Origin: Pseudoscleropodium purum
Taxonomy: Eukaryota > Streptophyta > Bryopsida > Hypnales > Brachytheciaceae
Assembly (NCBI GenBank): GCA_963969395.1
Contig: OZ017797.1
Coordinates: 15,934,001 to 15,998,000 of the forward strand
Length of the DNA stretch: 64,000 nucleotides
Direction of reading: 5' to 3'
The first letter of the stretch is position 1. Each line of letters opens with the position of its first letter. Shown here piece by piece: positions 47,856 through 61,400 of the stretch. A program made the position numbers and the translations under genes. The notes beneath the pieces are model-generated. The model made no database searches, was not told the origin of the DNA, and worked only from the letters and a program-made list of their open reading frames with translations.

Positions 47856-49530
47856 ATGGGGGAAGAGACAGAGCATGACAGCACTCTGGACAGCACTCTT
47901 TACTTGAAAGAAGACAAGCTCAAGGGACGGAAACCGGAGAACCTTCACACGAGCTTCATCAAGCCTTCCAGCGCAACTCCCATTGCGAAAGAATGGCTGC
48001 CTTTGGGTCACTTGGACTTCCTGTGGATGGCATACTACACTCCCCTGCTGTGCACCTTCACCGTGGACCAAGTTCGCAAATTCGGCACGGCCTCTGCCGT
48101 TGTACAGCACTTGAAAGACTCCCTGGCGGAGACGCTGGTGTTCTTCTACCCCCTGGCTGGAAGAGTGGTGACCCTCGATGGACCTCGTCGGATTCACTGC
48201 AACGACGCTGGAGCTGTGTTCACGGAAGCGAGCGTGGATTTGAATATTGAGAATCTCGGGACGGAGGACTTTCAGCCTGTGCCGTTGTTGTCAGGACTCG
48301 CTGCTGCGGGGCTTGAGAACTACCCTGTTTTGCCTGAGATTGCCACTGGCCTTCCAGCTCTCATTATCCAGGTAACCCTTCAAGGTTTCATGATGTTGGC
48401 ATTTCTTTAGTACAAGCAAGCTGCCACTAGCCAGGTAACATTTCAGAATCCATGATGTGACATTTCTTCATTCAATGCAAGGCGTTTATGGTTGCTTGGA
48501 GCTTAAAGACTTAAACCCTAATTTCTATTCTGCAATTTCTCTCCCATTGTTTGCAACATCAATGTCGAGTGGATGACTGAGAGCGTTGTTGTTGTAGTTA
48601 ACGCACTTCAAATGTGGGGGTATCACTTTAGCAGCCAATTGGTCCCACGCAGTAGGTGATGGACGGTCCGGTTTCCACTTCATGAAATCTTGGTCCGAGA
48701 TTGCACGAGGACTACCAGTTTCACTCCTGCCAGATCACCGACGAGAGCTTATGAAGCCACGAGATCCTCTTGTCCCGGCCGACATCGCCATCGGAGTAGC
48801 CTTTTCACCAGGTGCTCGCATTGCCGCGTCTCAGCAGTCAAACCTCACCTCCATAACAACTCCACCGGAAGCTAAACCGAATTCCAACGCCAAACCGAAG
48901 CCAAAGCAAATCACCACGCAGATAGTAGAGTTCACAAAGGACGAGATTACGCACCTTCAAAACCGTAACCCTAATCTCACAAGAGCCGACTGCCTCTCGA
49001 CTCATCTGTGGCGCACCATAGTCCGGGCTCGAAAGCTCCCCAGCGATGCACGGGTGCGGCTGTGGGTGATGATCGAAGGCCGGAAGAAGTGCTCCTTGCC
49101 AGACGGCTTCTTCGGCAATGTCACGGGCATGACGCCCACCATTACAACCGTGAATGAACTTCTCAATAAGCCCAGTGGAGCCACCGCGAACTTGGTTCAT
49201 GATGCGATTGCTTCTGTGTCAGGAGAGTGGTTCCATGGCATGGTGGATTATTTTGCGTCGGTAAAAGAAGGGGAGAGCTTGTTTGCGCCAAAGCCGTTGG
49301 GTCTGGGTTCGGAATGCGGGGTTTCGTACCTCGTGCGGTTCCCGTTTTACGAGCTGGACTTCGGGTTTGGACTTCCGGGGCTCTCGACGAGGAACACCAT
49401 GGGTGCGTGGGATGGGCTGGTGTTCATGGTGCCGAGCTCTCGTGGCGAAGGGCACATGGTGGCGATGGCGAACATGGAGCCGTCTACTGCGAGGGACTTC
49501 GCCGATATGGCGCATGACCTTTGGGATTAA
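47856..49530 (+). CDS. BAHD acyl-CoA-dependent acyltransferase
   Basis: BAHD enzymes transfer acyl groups from acyl-CoA to alcohols or amines in plant secondary, cutin and suberin metabolism, in the cytosol. Two exons, 47856-48371 and 48598-49530, joined in phase 0 by a 226-bp GT-AG intron; 482 residues, slightly longer than the usual 430-460. The catalytic HxxxD motif is HAVGDG (about 189-194), preceded by the usual CGGITLAANWS. The structural DFGWG motif is present as DFGFG (about 426-430). Other family blocks are LDFLWMAYYTPLLCTF, LKDSLAETLVFFYPLAGRVV, FTKDEITHLQ, and CLSTHLWRTIVRAR. The intron lies just before CGG, a common BAHD intron position. A Pro/Lys/Asn-rich linker (about 260-278) is unusual and explains part of the extra length. 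HCT-like or spermidine/fatty-alcohol hydroxycinnamoyl transferases are possible; substrate cannot be told from sequence. Confidence 0.94.
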
Positions 49531-51700
49531 TGTCGAAGAACTGGGTGGTTTTGGGGTGGGATTGAGGTTAAATTGATATTGGTTAGGCCGTTGGATCATA
49601 TCAGTCTAGTGATCTGGCGCAAACAATGTTCGCAATGTTTAGTACAAGGTAAAGGGTTATATTACGTGTTGCTAATCCTCTGTTTCCGAAGACCCTAGTT
49701 TTGATTTGGCAATCACTACTTGTGCCACACTTGCTTTCTCAATCCTCACATGAATTAACGTACCATTCTGTGGCCTTGCAGTTTTGCACTTTCATTCAGT
49801 TGCCACAAAACATGGGAACTCAAAAGATATGCGCTGTGGTCAAGTGACCAGGACATATATACTATGCAAGTCCCCTGTGCTCTCACTAACCCCTGGAGAC
49901 TCATTTACACGGAGTTAGTGGAAGTGTACGCGATTTGTTTTGCTTGTGCAGACGCTCACATACTCTTTTTCATTTACAGTGGACAACCCGTTTTGCTCAC
50001 AATGTAAATAAATGAAGACCCAACAACATTGTCACTCACGGTTTTGCTTCTCAGTTGAAGCAAGTTCGCTCACGCTTCTACTCGCACCTACATTCAAGGC
50101 AATAAGAGTAAGGCTTGTATTAGCAAAGAATTTGCTCACTTATACCGCATGGAAACAGCGCTTCAATCAGATTGAGATCAAGGGGGAAATGTGGATTGAT
50201 TTTAAAACACAAATAGGGGCAATGACATAATCTTCTTGTGGAATGTCAAATCCAAGTTTTGAAGCAATTGTTTCACTCTTTGGGGCTAATTAAGAAGAAG
50301 AATGCTCAAATGTGAGTTTTTTCATCAGTCAAAATGTAATCGTGGCATTGTATTCTTGGACGGCCCTATCAAAAGTTATCGAGTCCATAAGTGACATCTT
50401 TGAGGGCTTTGCTTATATCAATGGATCAGAGCTATGGGGAGTACAAGTTGAATGAGCTTTATTGGAGTGCAGAATTGGAGGACTATTTTGCAACCTCTTT
50501 CTCTCTTAGATCTTGAAAGTGTGTTTGATCCAACTTTCAGATAGATAGATTGTGCTCAATTGCTTTGCAATAGTTGTATATGGTTATTCATCTTTGAGGT
50601 AATTGTACCAAAAATTGTCCCCATAAGAATTTGAGTGTGGTTTGTATTATTACATAACATTCTTAACCCTTCCTTGGAAAGCCCTTGTAACACTATAGAG
50701 AACCCAAGTATCACGGAAAGAATGAAAGAAGGTGTTTGAGGATCACACAATGAGTAATTTCTTTATGCCAACCTTTATTCTTGGGGTTATTATAGTAATT
50801 TGAGACTCAATGGATCATTGATGTGAAGTGTTATGTAAATTATCTAATGTTTTATTTGGTTTTGTTAGGAGTCAAAAAGGAAATTCTAGGGTCTCTTCTC
50901 ATGCATTCTTTGAACTCCATATGAATAAACTAAAATTTCCAGAGACCTAAACACTGAGGTGTACACAAAATTGACCCTAGGCGCTTATGAATAAAAGCTG
51001 TACATACATTCTTTGAACTCCATATGAATAAACTAAAATTTCCAAAGACCTAAACACTAAGGCATACACAAAATTGACCCTAGGCGCTTATGAATAAAAG
51101 CTGTACATTTTAGACAAGAATTTTAGCTGTACATTTTAGGGGTGCAACTACCTTAAGAGTCGTTGCATATACATTCCTTTCATTTGGAAGTTCATTCCGG
51201 GGTTGTCATTTCTTGTGGAGATTGAAGCCTGGAGCTCAAATGTGCGTTCCTTTGGTAAAAAGAACGTAAAGTACAGTACAGTAATTGCTGCTTGGTTTCC
51301 ATCCATCGCTGGGTGTTTTGACTTAGCATACTTATGGCTGGCTTCCAAGTCTCATCTAGAGTCTAGACCTGTTTCCGGCTATGGACGTGCTCCTTCAAGA
51401 TGTACACATGCTAGAAACTGAACTATACATTTAGTTTGTGGAAACGTTTGTGCGGTAAATCCCTGATATGTATGATTACTATCGGTGATAGAACAGGAAG
51501 AGTAACAGCTTCAGAACGTAGATGAGAGTGAATGAGGAGTCTACTGGGCTACCCCCGGTGCCTCCTACAGGAAGCAAGCTTTACAACACGAACATTTCCA
51601 TATCCCAATGTCATTGATCTGTATCTGAGAGAGTGCTGAATTAAATTGCAGGTACCATGGCAATTACTGTAAGGGCATTCTGTCAAGCATTCTCAGCCTG
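49531..51700. other. Intergenic, no gene recognised
   Basis: 3' flank of the BAHD gene followed by AT-rich DNA. Contains the 103-bp tandem duplication at 50904-51109. Confidence 0.5.
50904..51109. repeat. Tandem duplication, 103-bp period
   Basis: Two adjacent copies (50904-51006 and 51007-51109), each beginning CATTCTTTGAACTCCATATG and containing ACAAAATTGACCCTAGGCGC, with only a few differences. A recent local duplication. Confidence 0.92.
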
Positions 51701-52440
51701 TTCAGGATTTAGCTTCTAACAGGCTGCGAGTGCAAGGCCTGGCGTGGGCTTGTACTGTACTTCAAGGTAAGGCGGCTCTGTGTGGATACGAGAGGAATGT
51801 TTTGTTGCCTAGTGTGGGGATTAAATAAGTGAATGTATAGATTCAGAACGTGGTTTGAACTTCCTTTCTGCGGTGGTAGTAGAGTGTTCAATTCGTTTAC
51901 AAATCTCGTTGATCTTATATATTTCGCATGCAGTTACTTTAAATCCGGGATCCATTTCCAAGATTGATTGGTCCCATGTTGGGGTCGGGTCACGAGCAGG
52001 AAAGTCGATCTCGTGGTCTTCACCAAAACAAATTAACGCGGTCTTCAAGGTTCACCGCACCTTGGCAACATTGGGAAGGAACTTCTTCCCATTGCATGCA
52101 TGCGAGAGTCCAGTATGATCGTTCACATTCTTCTGTGACTTGTTACTCACTACTCCAATCGATCTGCTCTAGTGCTCTTGTTCTTCTTCTCATTTCAATT
52201 ATATTCCTTTGGATATTCAGTCAGTCAGTCAGTGCACATGGGAATACGTACTGAATGAAGTAGGCCTTGCTTTGGGTGCAGGGGCAGTACAAGAAGATCA
52301 GCGACCACTTTCGATAAGCTCAGAAGCTTGGCGACGCGCAGGCCCAATTCCTCCTTGAAAGGCTAACTTCTCACTGCACCAGTGAGGCAGTGCGTGCCCT
52401 TGCAATGATTTATTAATAATAATAATAATAATACATTGGG
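51701..52440. other. GC-richer island with coding-like but broken stretches
   Basis: On the minus strand 51821-52048 is open (FGEDHEIDFPARDPTPTWD within it). On the plus strand about 52283-52375 follows a CAG and reads GQYKKISDHF, stop, then AQKLGDAQAQFLLERL in the same frame. Neither is recognised. Either may be remnants of a gene. A (AAT)n microsatellite is at 52413-52433. Confidence 0.25.
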
Positions 52441-55400
52441 CTGATGCAAGCAATTGCTATTTCATTTTAATCGACTGTCAGGAATATTGACATTAACCAG
52501 TGAAGGACCGACCAGTGGTCTCAGAACCCTTTTGTTGAAATTCACAGAGAAGCTATTACCGTGTGAAAGGGAAGATTCTCCCCAGGCCACTTGCGGCTGG
52601 GTGTGTTGTAATTTATCCTTGCAGTAAAGGGTCACCTTTATTTGTGTCAAAAAAAAAAAGGAAAGATTTTATTGCAATACTAATTTTTTAGGGGTAAAAA
52701 AGCGTAGATAAATGACTCCATTTCTTTTTCCACTATAGATAGAATTTAGGAGTTCTATTGAGCTACTTTGAGTGTTTAGGGGTCATTGAAAATACTAATT
52801 GATAAGATGTAAAGTGAAACATTGGCAATTTTATGGCAATTAAAAGAGCTCTATACGGTGGAGGTTTTTAGTGTGACATGTTGTGCAATTAAGGGATTCC
52901 TTTTAAGAAATCATTGCACATTACTAACAAGGGAGTTGAACCCTTCTTGCTAGAAGTAAGACTACTCAACACAGTGTTAGTGTTTTGCACATCAAACAAA
53001 CAAGCTACATTAGAACAAGAGTTTAGAAATTAAAAATAATAACAAGAACTCCAAGCCACAACAATAGATAGGCAGCTCGACATCGCACTACAACATCTTG
53101 AAATTACGCCAAAAAAGCATCTCCAAGTCGTAGTAGACTACTCAAAATTGCAGCACTCTCCAAAATTGCCCCCCATCCAACATAAGTTTATAGTTAAGGT
53201 GAACATGAGCGGTTGAACTTGCAAACCTCATGAAAACTAAGGATATAAAAAGATTGCCAAAGATATTGAAGGGAAGATACTAATTTGGACTTTTTACTTC
53301 ACAAATTTCCCTTGCCCAAGGTTGCTAGTGTGCGAGCCTGCAAGCATGTGAGCTTGTGAGTGGGAATTTTTTTATTCCAAAAAATGAATGAAGTACCTAT
53401 GACTATAGGTGCATGTAATTTTTATTTTTCAAAAATGTCTGTTCATTTCAAAAAAATTTAAGTCACTTACATATTTTTTTAACAAATTGTCATGGCAATA
53501 AGCACTTGCATTTAATTTTAATCCCTAAAATCCCATTGTCCTTTGAAAGGACAAAATAGATTTTGATTTAGTCTCCTACAATTTCAAGATTTGTCATAAT
53601 TTTCTGAATTTTGTTAGTGAAGATTAAAAAACACATTAGTTTTAAGAAAATATAATTTTTTATTTCAATTGGAGTCCGGAAGCAAAAGTTATGGCAAAAG
53701 AAACCCTTGTTTAAGTATGTTGGTTTTTTAAATCAACTTAAGCAAAACTTGAAGGAAATTAGTATTTTTTTTTTTATAGATTATAGTTTTATGTATTTGG
53801 GAAGCTTTGCTATTTTCCATTTGGATTGCTTTAGGATTTGGAGCAACCTATTTGTACTTAATAATTTTTAAATTGAATGAAAACTAAATGCATTTTTTCT
53901 TTTTTTTTTAGAGACATTCGACTCAATTCTTTATCATATAAAATAAAAGATTCAAAATTAGTAGAGCTATAATTATAAAGTGTGAAAGATCAAAACAAAA
54001 TATTATAGTTGAAGAAGGTGCCAAAAGATTTATTTCCTTCCCTTTAAATGCAAATATGTTGAAAAATCTACATAGTCAAAGTTAGACAAATTTCTTCCAC
54101 AAATTATTACACTAGTTTATTACAAGATCATCAATTAAACATGCCTAAAACAAATTGAATTGTTTTGGGTTTAGGGGTATAGAAATGGCATTTTGTAGTG
54201 GCTTAGGATGGAAAAAAGGCCTTGGGCCTTAGCAATCAATTTTACTTTGATTCTTTACAAATTTTGGAATGTAAAAATGCAAGAAGAAGAAATAAAACAC
54301 AAAAATCCAGCGATAATATAAATCAACACATAATAGTTTCGCTCATAAGATATGTACATTTCATGAGCCTAAGTTGTTGTAGATTCAATTGTAGAATCCG
54401 CAGTAATAGAAGAATTTGAAGTTTCTCTACCCTCAAATGCTGAACCATCTATAAAATCCAAAACATTCAAAGAATATGTAGTTTTTCTATATTTTAGCTT
54501 AGAACAACTGAACTTTGCAAACACCAATGCTATCTACTCGACGTACATTGGAAGATTGAAAGACTTTTCTGGACTCAAGACAAGACTTTGTTTCATCTTG
54601 GATACAAGTCTATGCATTAGTCCTTTATACATACAAATACAAGTGAAACCAAGTTAGGCTTATAGAATACAAAAAATATCATGCAGAAAAGGAATTCTAA
54701 ATGATGAAAATTTACTTACTAGGTCTATTCTTCCAAACAAACTTCTAAGGCACCACATTTATGGCATCTAGATCTTGTGAGGCCACCGCTAGAAGAGGCA
54801 GTTGTATGATTTCAAATTGATGATAGTATGTGTACAAAGAGGATTGAAAGAATGGAAATTGATACTTGTGCTTTGGAGAGGAAGAATTGAACTCAATGAA
54901 GCACATCATGTACGTAACTATCATCATCAATAATAGAGAAAGCGAGGATGATAGAAGTAGTTGGTTTCTTATTTACAATTATTAGTTGTACAAAATAGTG
55001 ACTAATTATCATGCCACCATCAAAGGCCACTTATAGTGCTTTCATTTAGAACAACATTAAATGCAAATACCGTAGTACCTCTTCAATTTCAGCACTCTCT
55101 ACCAAATATTTAATAAAATTTGACTTTTTAATTTTGGCAAAAAAAATTAATTACTGCAATTTTCATCATCCTAGATACTAGGGCTTTTATTTTTGGCAAA
55201 ATTTCACATGTTAGAAATCTAACCTCTGGATTCATCCCTCCAAAAACTGACCTCTAGAATAAGGCCAACAAAGGGGACACTAGTCCAAAAAAAAGCCCTA
55301 CTAGATATTGATTTAATAAAGAATTCGACATGTAGTTCCAATAAGCAATTCATCAACATGAGCAAAGTTTTTGAAGACAAGATCTTTGTACAAATTGTGT

Positions 55401-58400
55401 GATAAGAGGTAAAGCAACCCATGTAGGATATGTAAATAGTTAGGATTAGTAAGAGCTCAACTGCTCATAGTGAAGTCAACAATGCATGTCGAATAGAAGA
55501 TGGGCCTCCATCTTATACACTTTTAGAACATAGAAATGGGGATAACTAGAATGATGACACTTTCTTGGCAAACAATAATAAATACAATATAAGTTACCAG
55601 AAAATAGACAATATTGTAGTTTACAGTGACATTCAAGCAAGTACTATTGGAGGAAGCCATGACGCTTTTTCTTCTTCTAATTGTAGTGGACATTTAATAA
55701 AGTCACGGCAAGCACAATATAGTCAGAAGAGGTGAACCCCTTATACATATAAAGTTGAAAGTTATACAAGTGTTCCGCTTTTTGCCATGAATTTTCCTTC
55801 ATTTTTTTGTATTACACCATTCTATAGTTCATATATTTATTGTTTGTGACAGCTATGTACAATCAAAATAATTGTAGGCTTTCTCTTCATCAATCCCATA
55901 TGCACTTTGGTTCCAAAGTGATTTGCCTCTGTACATTTGTATTTCTTATGACAAAAAGGCAATTGGTCTACATGTTGTAAAAATTTAAGTCTTTTTCTTT
56001 GAATTAGTATAGTTAATGACAAAAAAACAATTGGCTTGCTTATTATTTTCAACTTATTCAGATGAATTGTATAGTTTCATTTTTTTGCTATAAAAGCAAT
56101 AGGCTTGCATGTTTTCCACCACGTTTCTGAAAATATAATGATCCTATAATGTTAAAAAAAAAGTCGTCAATCTTTCTATTCTGGTCTCCTTTTACCTTTC
56201 TATTATTTCTTTCTCTAAAAGAGCTTGCTTTTACTTCTACATTCTCTTGCTTGTCCTATATGTAAATTCTCATGAAAAATGCGAGTGCCAAATGCTTTTA
56301 TAAGTGCAAATGTTATTTTTTTTAAATTTGTAGAATCATTTTTATAGTTAAACTATACAAATATCTATTTTTGTAGGTACACATTCTCATGCATTCATTG
56401 CATATTTTTAGCAAAAAAACTAAAAGAACTATGAAATAAAAAATCAAACAAATCTTGTCTTTCAAAGCCTATAAGCCAGGTATTAAAGATATATCATTTT
56501 AAACTTTCTTAATACCAATAGTGCCTCCTTTTTTAGTATGGATTTCTATCAAAAATGTTTGATAAATTTTTGCAATTTTCCTAACTTTTTATCCTCTTTT
56601 ATTCATGGCACTGTGAAAAATAATTACAAATCTTAATAATTTCTCTACAGGTGCTTATGTAATACAACAAGATCAATGTCATTAGAATCTAAAATAATTT
56701 TTTTTACATTTTATCCTTAAAAAATTTGTGTATATCAACCATGAACTTATTATAGTGTAAGACAACATGTTAAAAGATATATAGCCCTCATTCATTTCAC
56801 TATATTTATAAAAATGATAAAAAAACAATTTGCTGAATTTAAAAAGCTGACAACAACTCTTAATGGTTTAAAATGTGGTATAAGTGCAATTCATCGAAAC
56901 AATGCAAAACAAAGTGTTGAAATGTATGTATTAGATTGGAAGCCAAGTATACCAAATTTCTTCTCCTTCTTAATCAATGACTAGCAAGATTCCATTTCAG
57001 TTATTGTTCTTTGTATGAATAGATGTTGTATATATAGAATACTGAAATTATTACACAATTGTCATAATCATTCTCTTGTAAATTTCAAGTATACATGGTG
57101 GTCTTAGTTTTGGGAGATATGTTTCAAACTTGAAGATGCCAAAACACACTCTAAATATTGAATAGTGGAAATATGTTCACAATTTGGTGTCATGATTTTC
57201 TTCCTTATATAATGCCAAATTCAATGCCTTGACTCCAATTCTCTTTCAAAATACAAAACTGAAGTGGCGGATGTGGAGGTTCCCACTCTTGTATAGTTGA
57301 AATTTGATGTCTCAAGAAGACCAACAAAGCTTTTGCAATAAGTTTACATATACATTGTTTGATTTTTGTAACCATTTCCACATGGACCAAGATTACAACT
57401 TCTATATATATGGTTTGTGGGCTTCTATTCACAATGACTATGGTAAGTTGGCTTCAAAAAATAATGGCTTTTAATATGAAAAAAAAACAGCTCTAATTTA
57501 AAAGCTACAAAATGTTTGTAGATTTTAATACCTATGATGGAGTGATGGAGTGATGGAGGTCTTCTAGTAAAGAAAGATTGACTTCCACTATACAATTTTA
57601 TATATTTTCTGCTTCAGCTTTACAAGGATTGGAACATTTATTGAAGTGAACGAAAGACTTGTACATTAGTTCAAGAAGTTGTACTACATGGTGGCTATGA
57701 CTAGAATTAATTCAGCTAGTAGATTGCAAAGTATACAACAAATTATAGATTTCAAGATGAATTTTTTAAAGTAGAAAAGTGCATTACTTTGACTTTAGAG
57801 GTGTTTATTTTCTTACAATGACCAATGTAGGAGGCGTTCTATTTATTATAGAAAGTTTTCACAGAAGAATTTCTTCTTATTCTCCTTTTGTAGTGCACGG
57901 TATTAAAGATTTTGTTTGTCATAGTATTTTGTGCTTGTCTCTCTACTAAGAAAAAGTTTTTTTTACCCATTTATGTATTATCTATCGTTGTCTTGAAAAG
58001 TGCATAGTTTCTATGAATTATGAATGATGTAATGATTGCATGTATTATACATCTTCATGTTTTTTATAATTAAATTCACCTTGTTTTGTAAGGCTTCATA
58101 TTCAACAATATCCAAATCAATAGAAAATACACAACAAAAGTTGAAGTTGAAGAATTCACATTTGTTTGTGACATTTAACAATTTTTGACTAACATTGCTC
58201 TAAACAACATAAATTCGTTGATTTTTATTGTTCTGGTCACCATTATCTATTACTATAGAAAGACTTTTGAAAAGATTTTAAAGATGTTTCAAAAAGCCTT
58301 TTAAAAGGTTTTTAAGGATGTGTTTAAAAGAGATATGGTCCTAGATATTAAGGGTCTATAAAAGGTAGTTCTTAAACCTCTAAATTTTTTTTAAGCTCAT

Positions 58401-61400
58401 TCAGCCACTAAAAGTTAGCAAATTGTAAAAATTAAAAATTAAAAATCTAAATGATAGAGGTTTATCTCTTTGGGGTATTTTTGACTAGCCTAAGTCATTA
58501 GGAAGGTGCTTTAGAATAGATAAATATCACACTTGAGCTTGCATCATACTTTGTACACTCTTGAGGTGTTGGTCAACTTTTCAATTATTTTCTAATTTGA
58601 CTAGATTTGGAGAATGATGCCTATTTGAGGATTTGCCAATGTTAAAATGCCTTTAAATTTTTGAAAGTAGATTCTTAATACAAAGCACTCTAGTTGATTT
58701 TTTGGTGAGATTATACTCCAACTTAGATCATTACTAAAAAAAATTCAACGTTGGTTTAAGTTATTGATTGTTTGAAAGAAAATCTTTTATAAGTCAGAAA
58801 ATTTTATAAATTTTTGTAGAACCTCCCATAAAAAATTCTATAAAAAAATATGAAGGTTCATATCTTTATTCTACGTATTTAAAGCAAGATAGTTAAATTT
58901 TGTTCCCTTTTTTAATTAATGGTGTCTAAAAAATCTTTTAAATGGAAAAGAATCTTAACAAACCAATTGCATTGTTGAATTCTTGGCATAATTTCAATTT
59001 TAGAATTCTTTTTTTTTTATTGTAAACATCCTTTTCTTTTATGTCATGAGTTTTTAAATCTATAGTTTAATTAGTAAAGTTTTTGTTTTTTCTCATAAAA
59101 TTTTGAAATTTGAAATCTATCTACTAAAAATGACTTAGGAATCCCACAACAATGGTAACACCTCTTGTTTTTGTTTTGTTTTTCTATATTATTTAAGAGT
59201 AAATTTTATGTTTTTAACTTATATAAAAATAAACTAAAAGTAACAAATAACTTATAAATTTAAAGTTTAATTCAATTTGAATAGTGGTTAGTTTGGAAGG
59301 TAATATTCTAGTTGTTGAACTATAATTTTAGAAACTATCCTTCAATTTCACTCTCTAAATAGATTTCTTCTCTTTTTATAAAGCATTGATGAGAGGACTT
59401 CCACCAAGAACTTGTATGTTAATCTCACCTTTAGTCTTAAGATAGTGGAAGAAGTTGGAGTTGATACAAAGTCGTAGAAGAAGAAATAGATATTCATTAC
59501 AACTCTAAGTCTTCAAAAGATTATCAAGACAAATAATGCTAATTGTTGTACTATTACTTCCACCTACAAGATAAATTATAGTCATGATTGAAATGCAACT
59601 GTTACAAAAGAACAATGAATACAATGGAAAATAGGTTTATTACAAAAAGAAAGACATGGTTTGAAGGCAAGCATGAAATCATAGGCTTTCAATTCCCTTC
59701 ACCAAAGAAAATGACATGTACATGTCACCAATCAGTTCTTCTATAAAAAAAAATTTATAAAAAATAAAATGAAATTGAAAGAAACCTTCATCATACAAGT
59801 CAAAAAAATTGTAGTACTTCATAGTTCTGTTGTCACTTGTCACTCCCTTTCAAGTACCCTCACTACCTCTTTAATACCATAGTTAAGAGGGTGTTAAGAA
59901 TTTTAAATGATGCTCTTCTATTGACATTTAATAAATGCACGAGTTAATATAGTCTTCAATGATTCCACATGATTAAGATTCTATTGCATACTAAATAAAG
60001 ATAGATTTGGTAAGAAATTTAATTAATCATATTCTATTACAATTTATAGTAGTAATGAAATACATTTTATATGTGACGATTGTAGAACAACAAGGTTACA
60101 AAATGACCATCCCAATCACAACATTAAAATAATCATGTTTTTTTAATATTAGAGCTCAACAAAACATACCTTAAAACCTTTGTCCAATAGTCAAAATTGG
60201 CATGCAAATATATGAGCGCTTATTTACCCACTTATGGTAAATGAGCAAACACAACCAGGTTCTGGATTTTTCTATGCTATGGGTGTTCTAACATCTATCT
60301 ATTGTGCCTTTTAAGCAATGAACTCTTTTAAAATTCCTACTACTATGATTTTAGAAAGTTTTCTACTTCCTCATTTCTTACTATAGATGTCCAATTATTA
60401 GTTTTAGAGTTTTTAATCGGCTTTTTATAGATTCTAGGGTTTTAAACTTTATAATAATTTGGAAACATCCAAAAAATTCTATATACCTAAAATAACCAAA
60501 ACCAAATCTTCGTTGTGATTTTGAAAACAACTAAATTCTATAAATTTTTTAAAACCAACAAAATCAAAGCTTCAACGTGTTTTTGATACGTACAACAATT
60601 TAAATAATTTTTCAAGTTCCCAAAATCAAAGCTTAACTATTCAAAATGGAACAAGGGAAAATATGGACAATAAAACGTTGTTAATACAAAACAAAGCTAT
60701 ACACATGTGTTAGTACAAGGTCAAAACAACTAGAAATGAAGCCACAAATTAGTATACATGTGTTAATACTAGAAATCATTCAAGCAAACACTAGAGGTCT
60801 TCTCTAAGGGGCATCGCTAGTCATAAGGGAAAGAAACTCTCTAGGACTAGTACAATATTAGTACAAAATGTCCAATTCCAAGGAAATTCACCACAAAAGA
60901 ATTCCCACTTAAAATGAAAGAAGTTACAATCACAAACTAAAGACCTCACAAAACGGCATTGCCAAGGTACAATGGAAGGGTCTTGGATTAGTATACAAAG
61001 CAACATCACAAAAATTTAACACCTACAAATGACAAATATTAATTGTTTCCTCAAATCAACGTTAAAGGGAACCTAATGTCTTTTAAAGAAAACTACAAAA
61101 ATAAACAACAATGCCCTCAAACAAAAGAGATTGGCAACATGGCCAAAATTGGCCAAAATCCAAATTAATAAACTCAATAATGTAATAAAGGTTTTAACTT
61201 GAACTAGAAAGGATTCAAAGCTTCACCCTCGGAACTTCATCGTAGTATGAAAAAAATTGAAAATTGGTCTTAAAACTTTAGAGAGTTGGTGCCAATCCAA
61301 CTTCTCTTAATGACACGACACTTAATATATGGACCTTGAGAGTTTTGGTTCCAACCCAAAATCTCTCTAAATGATACAAAATAGAGGTGGTTGAAGGAAA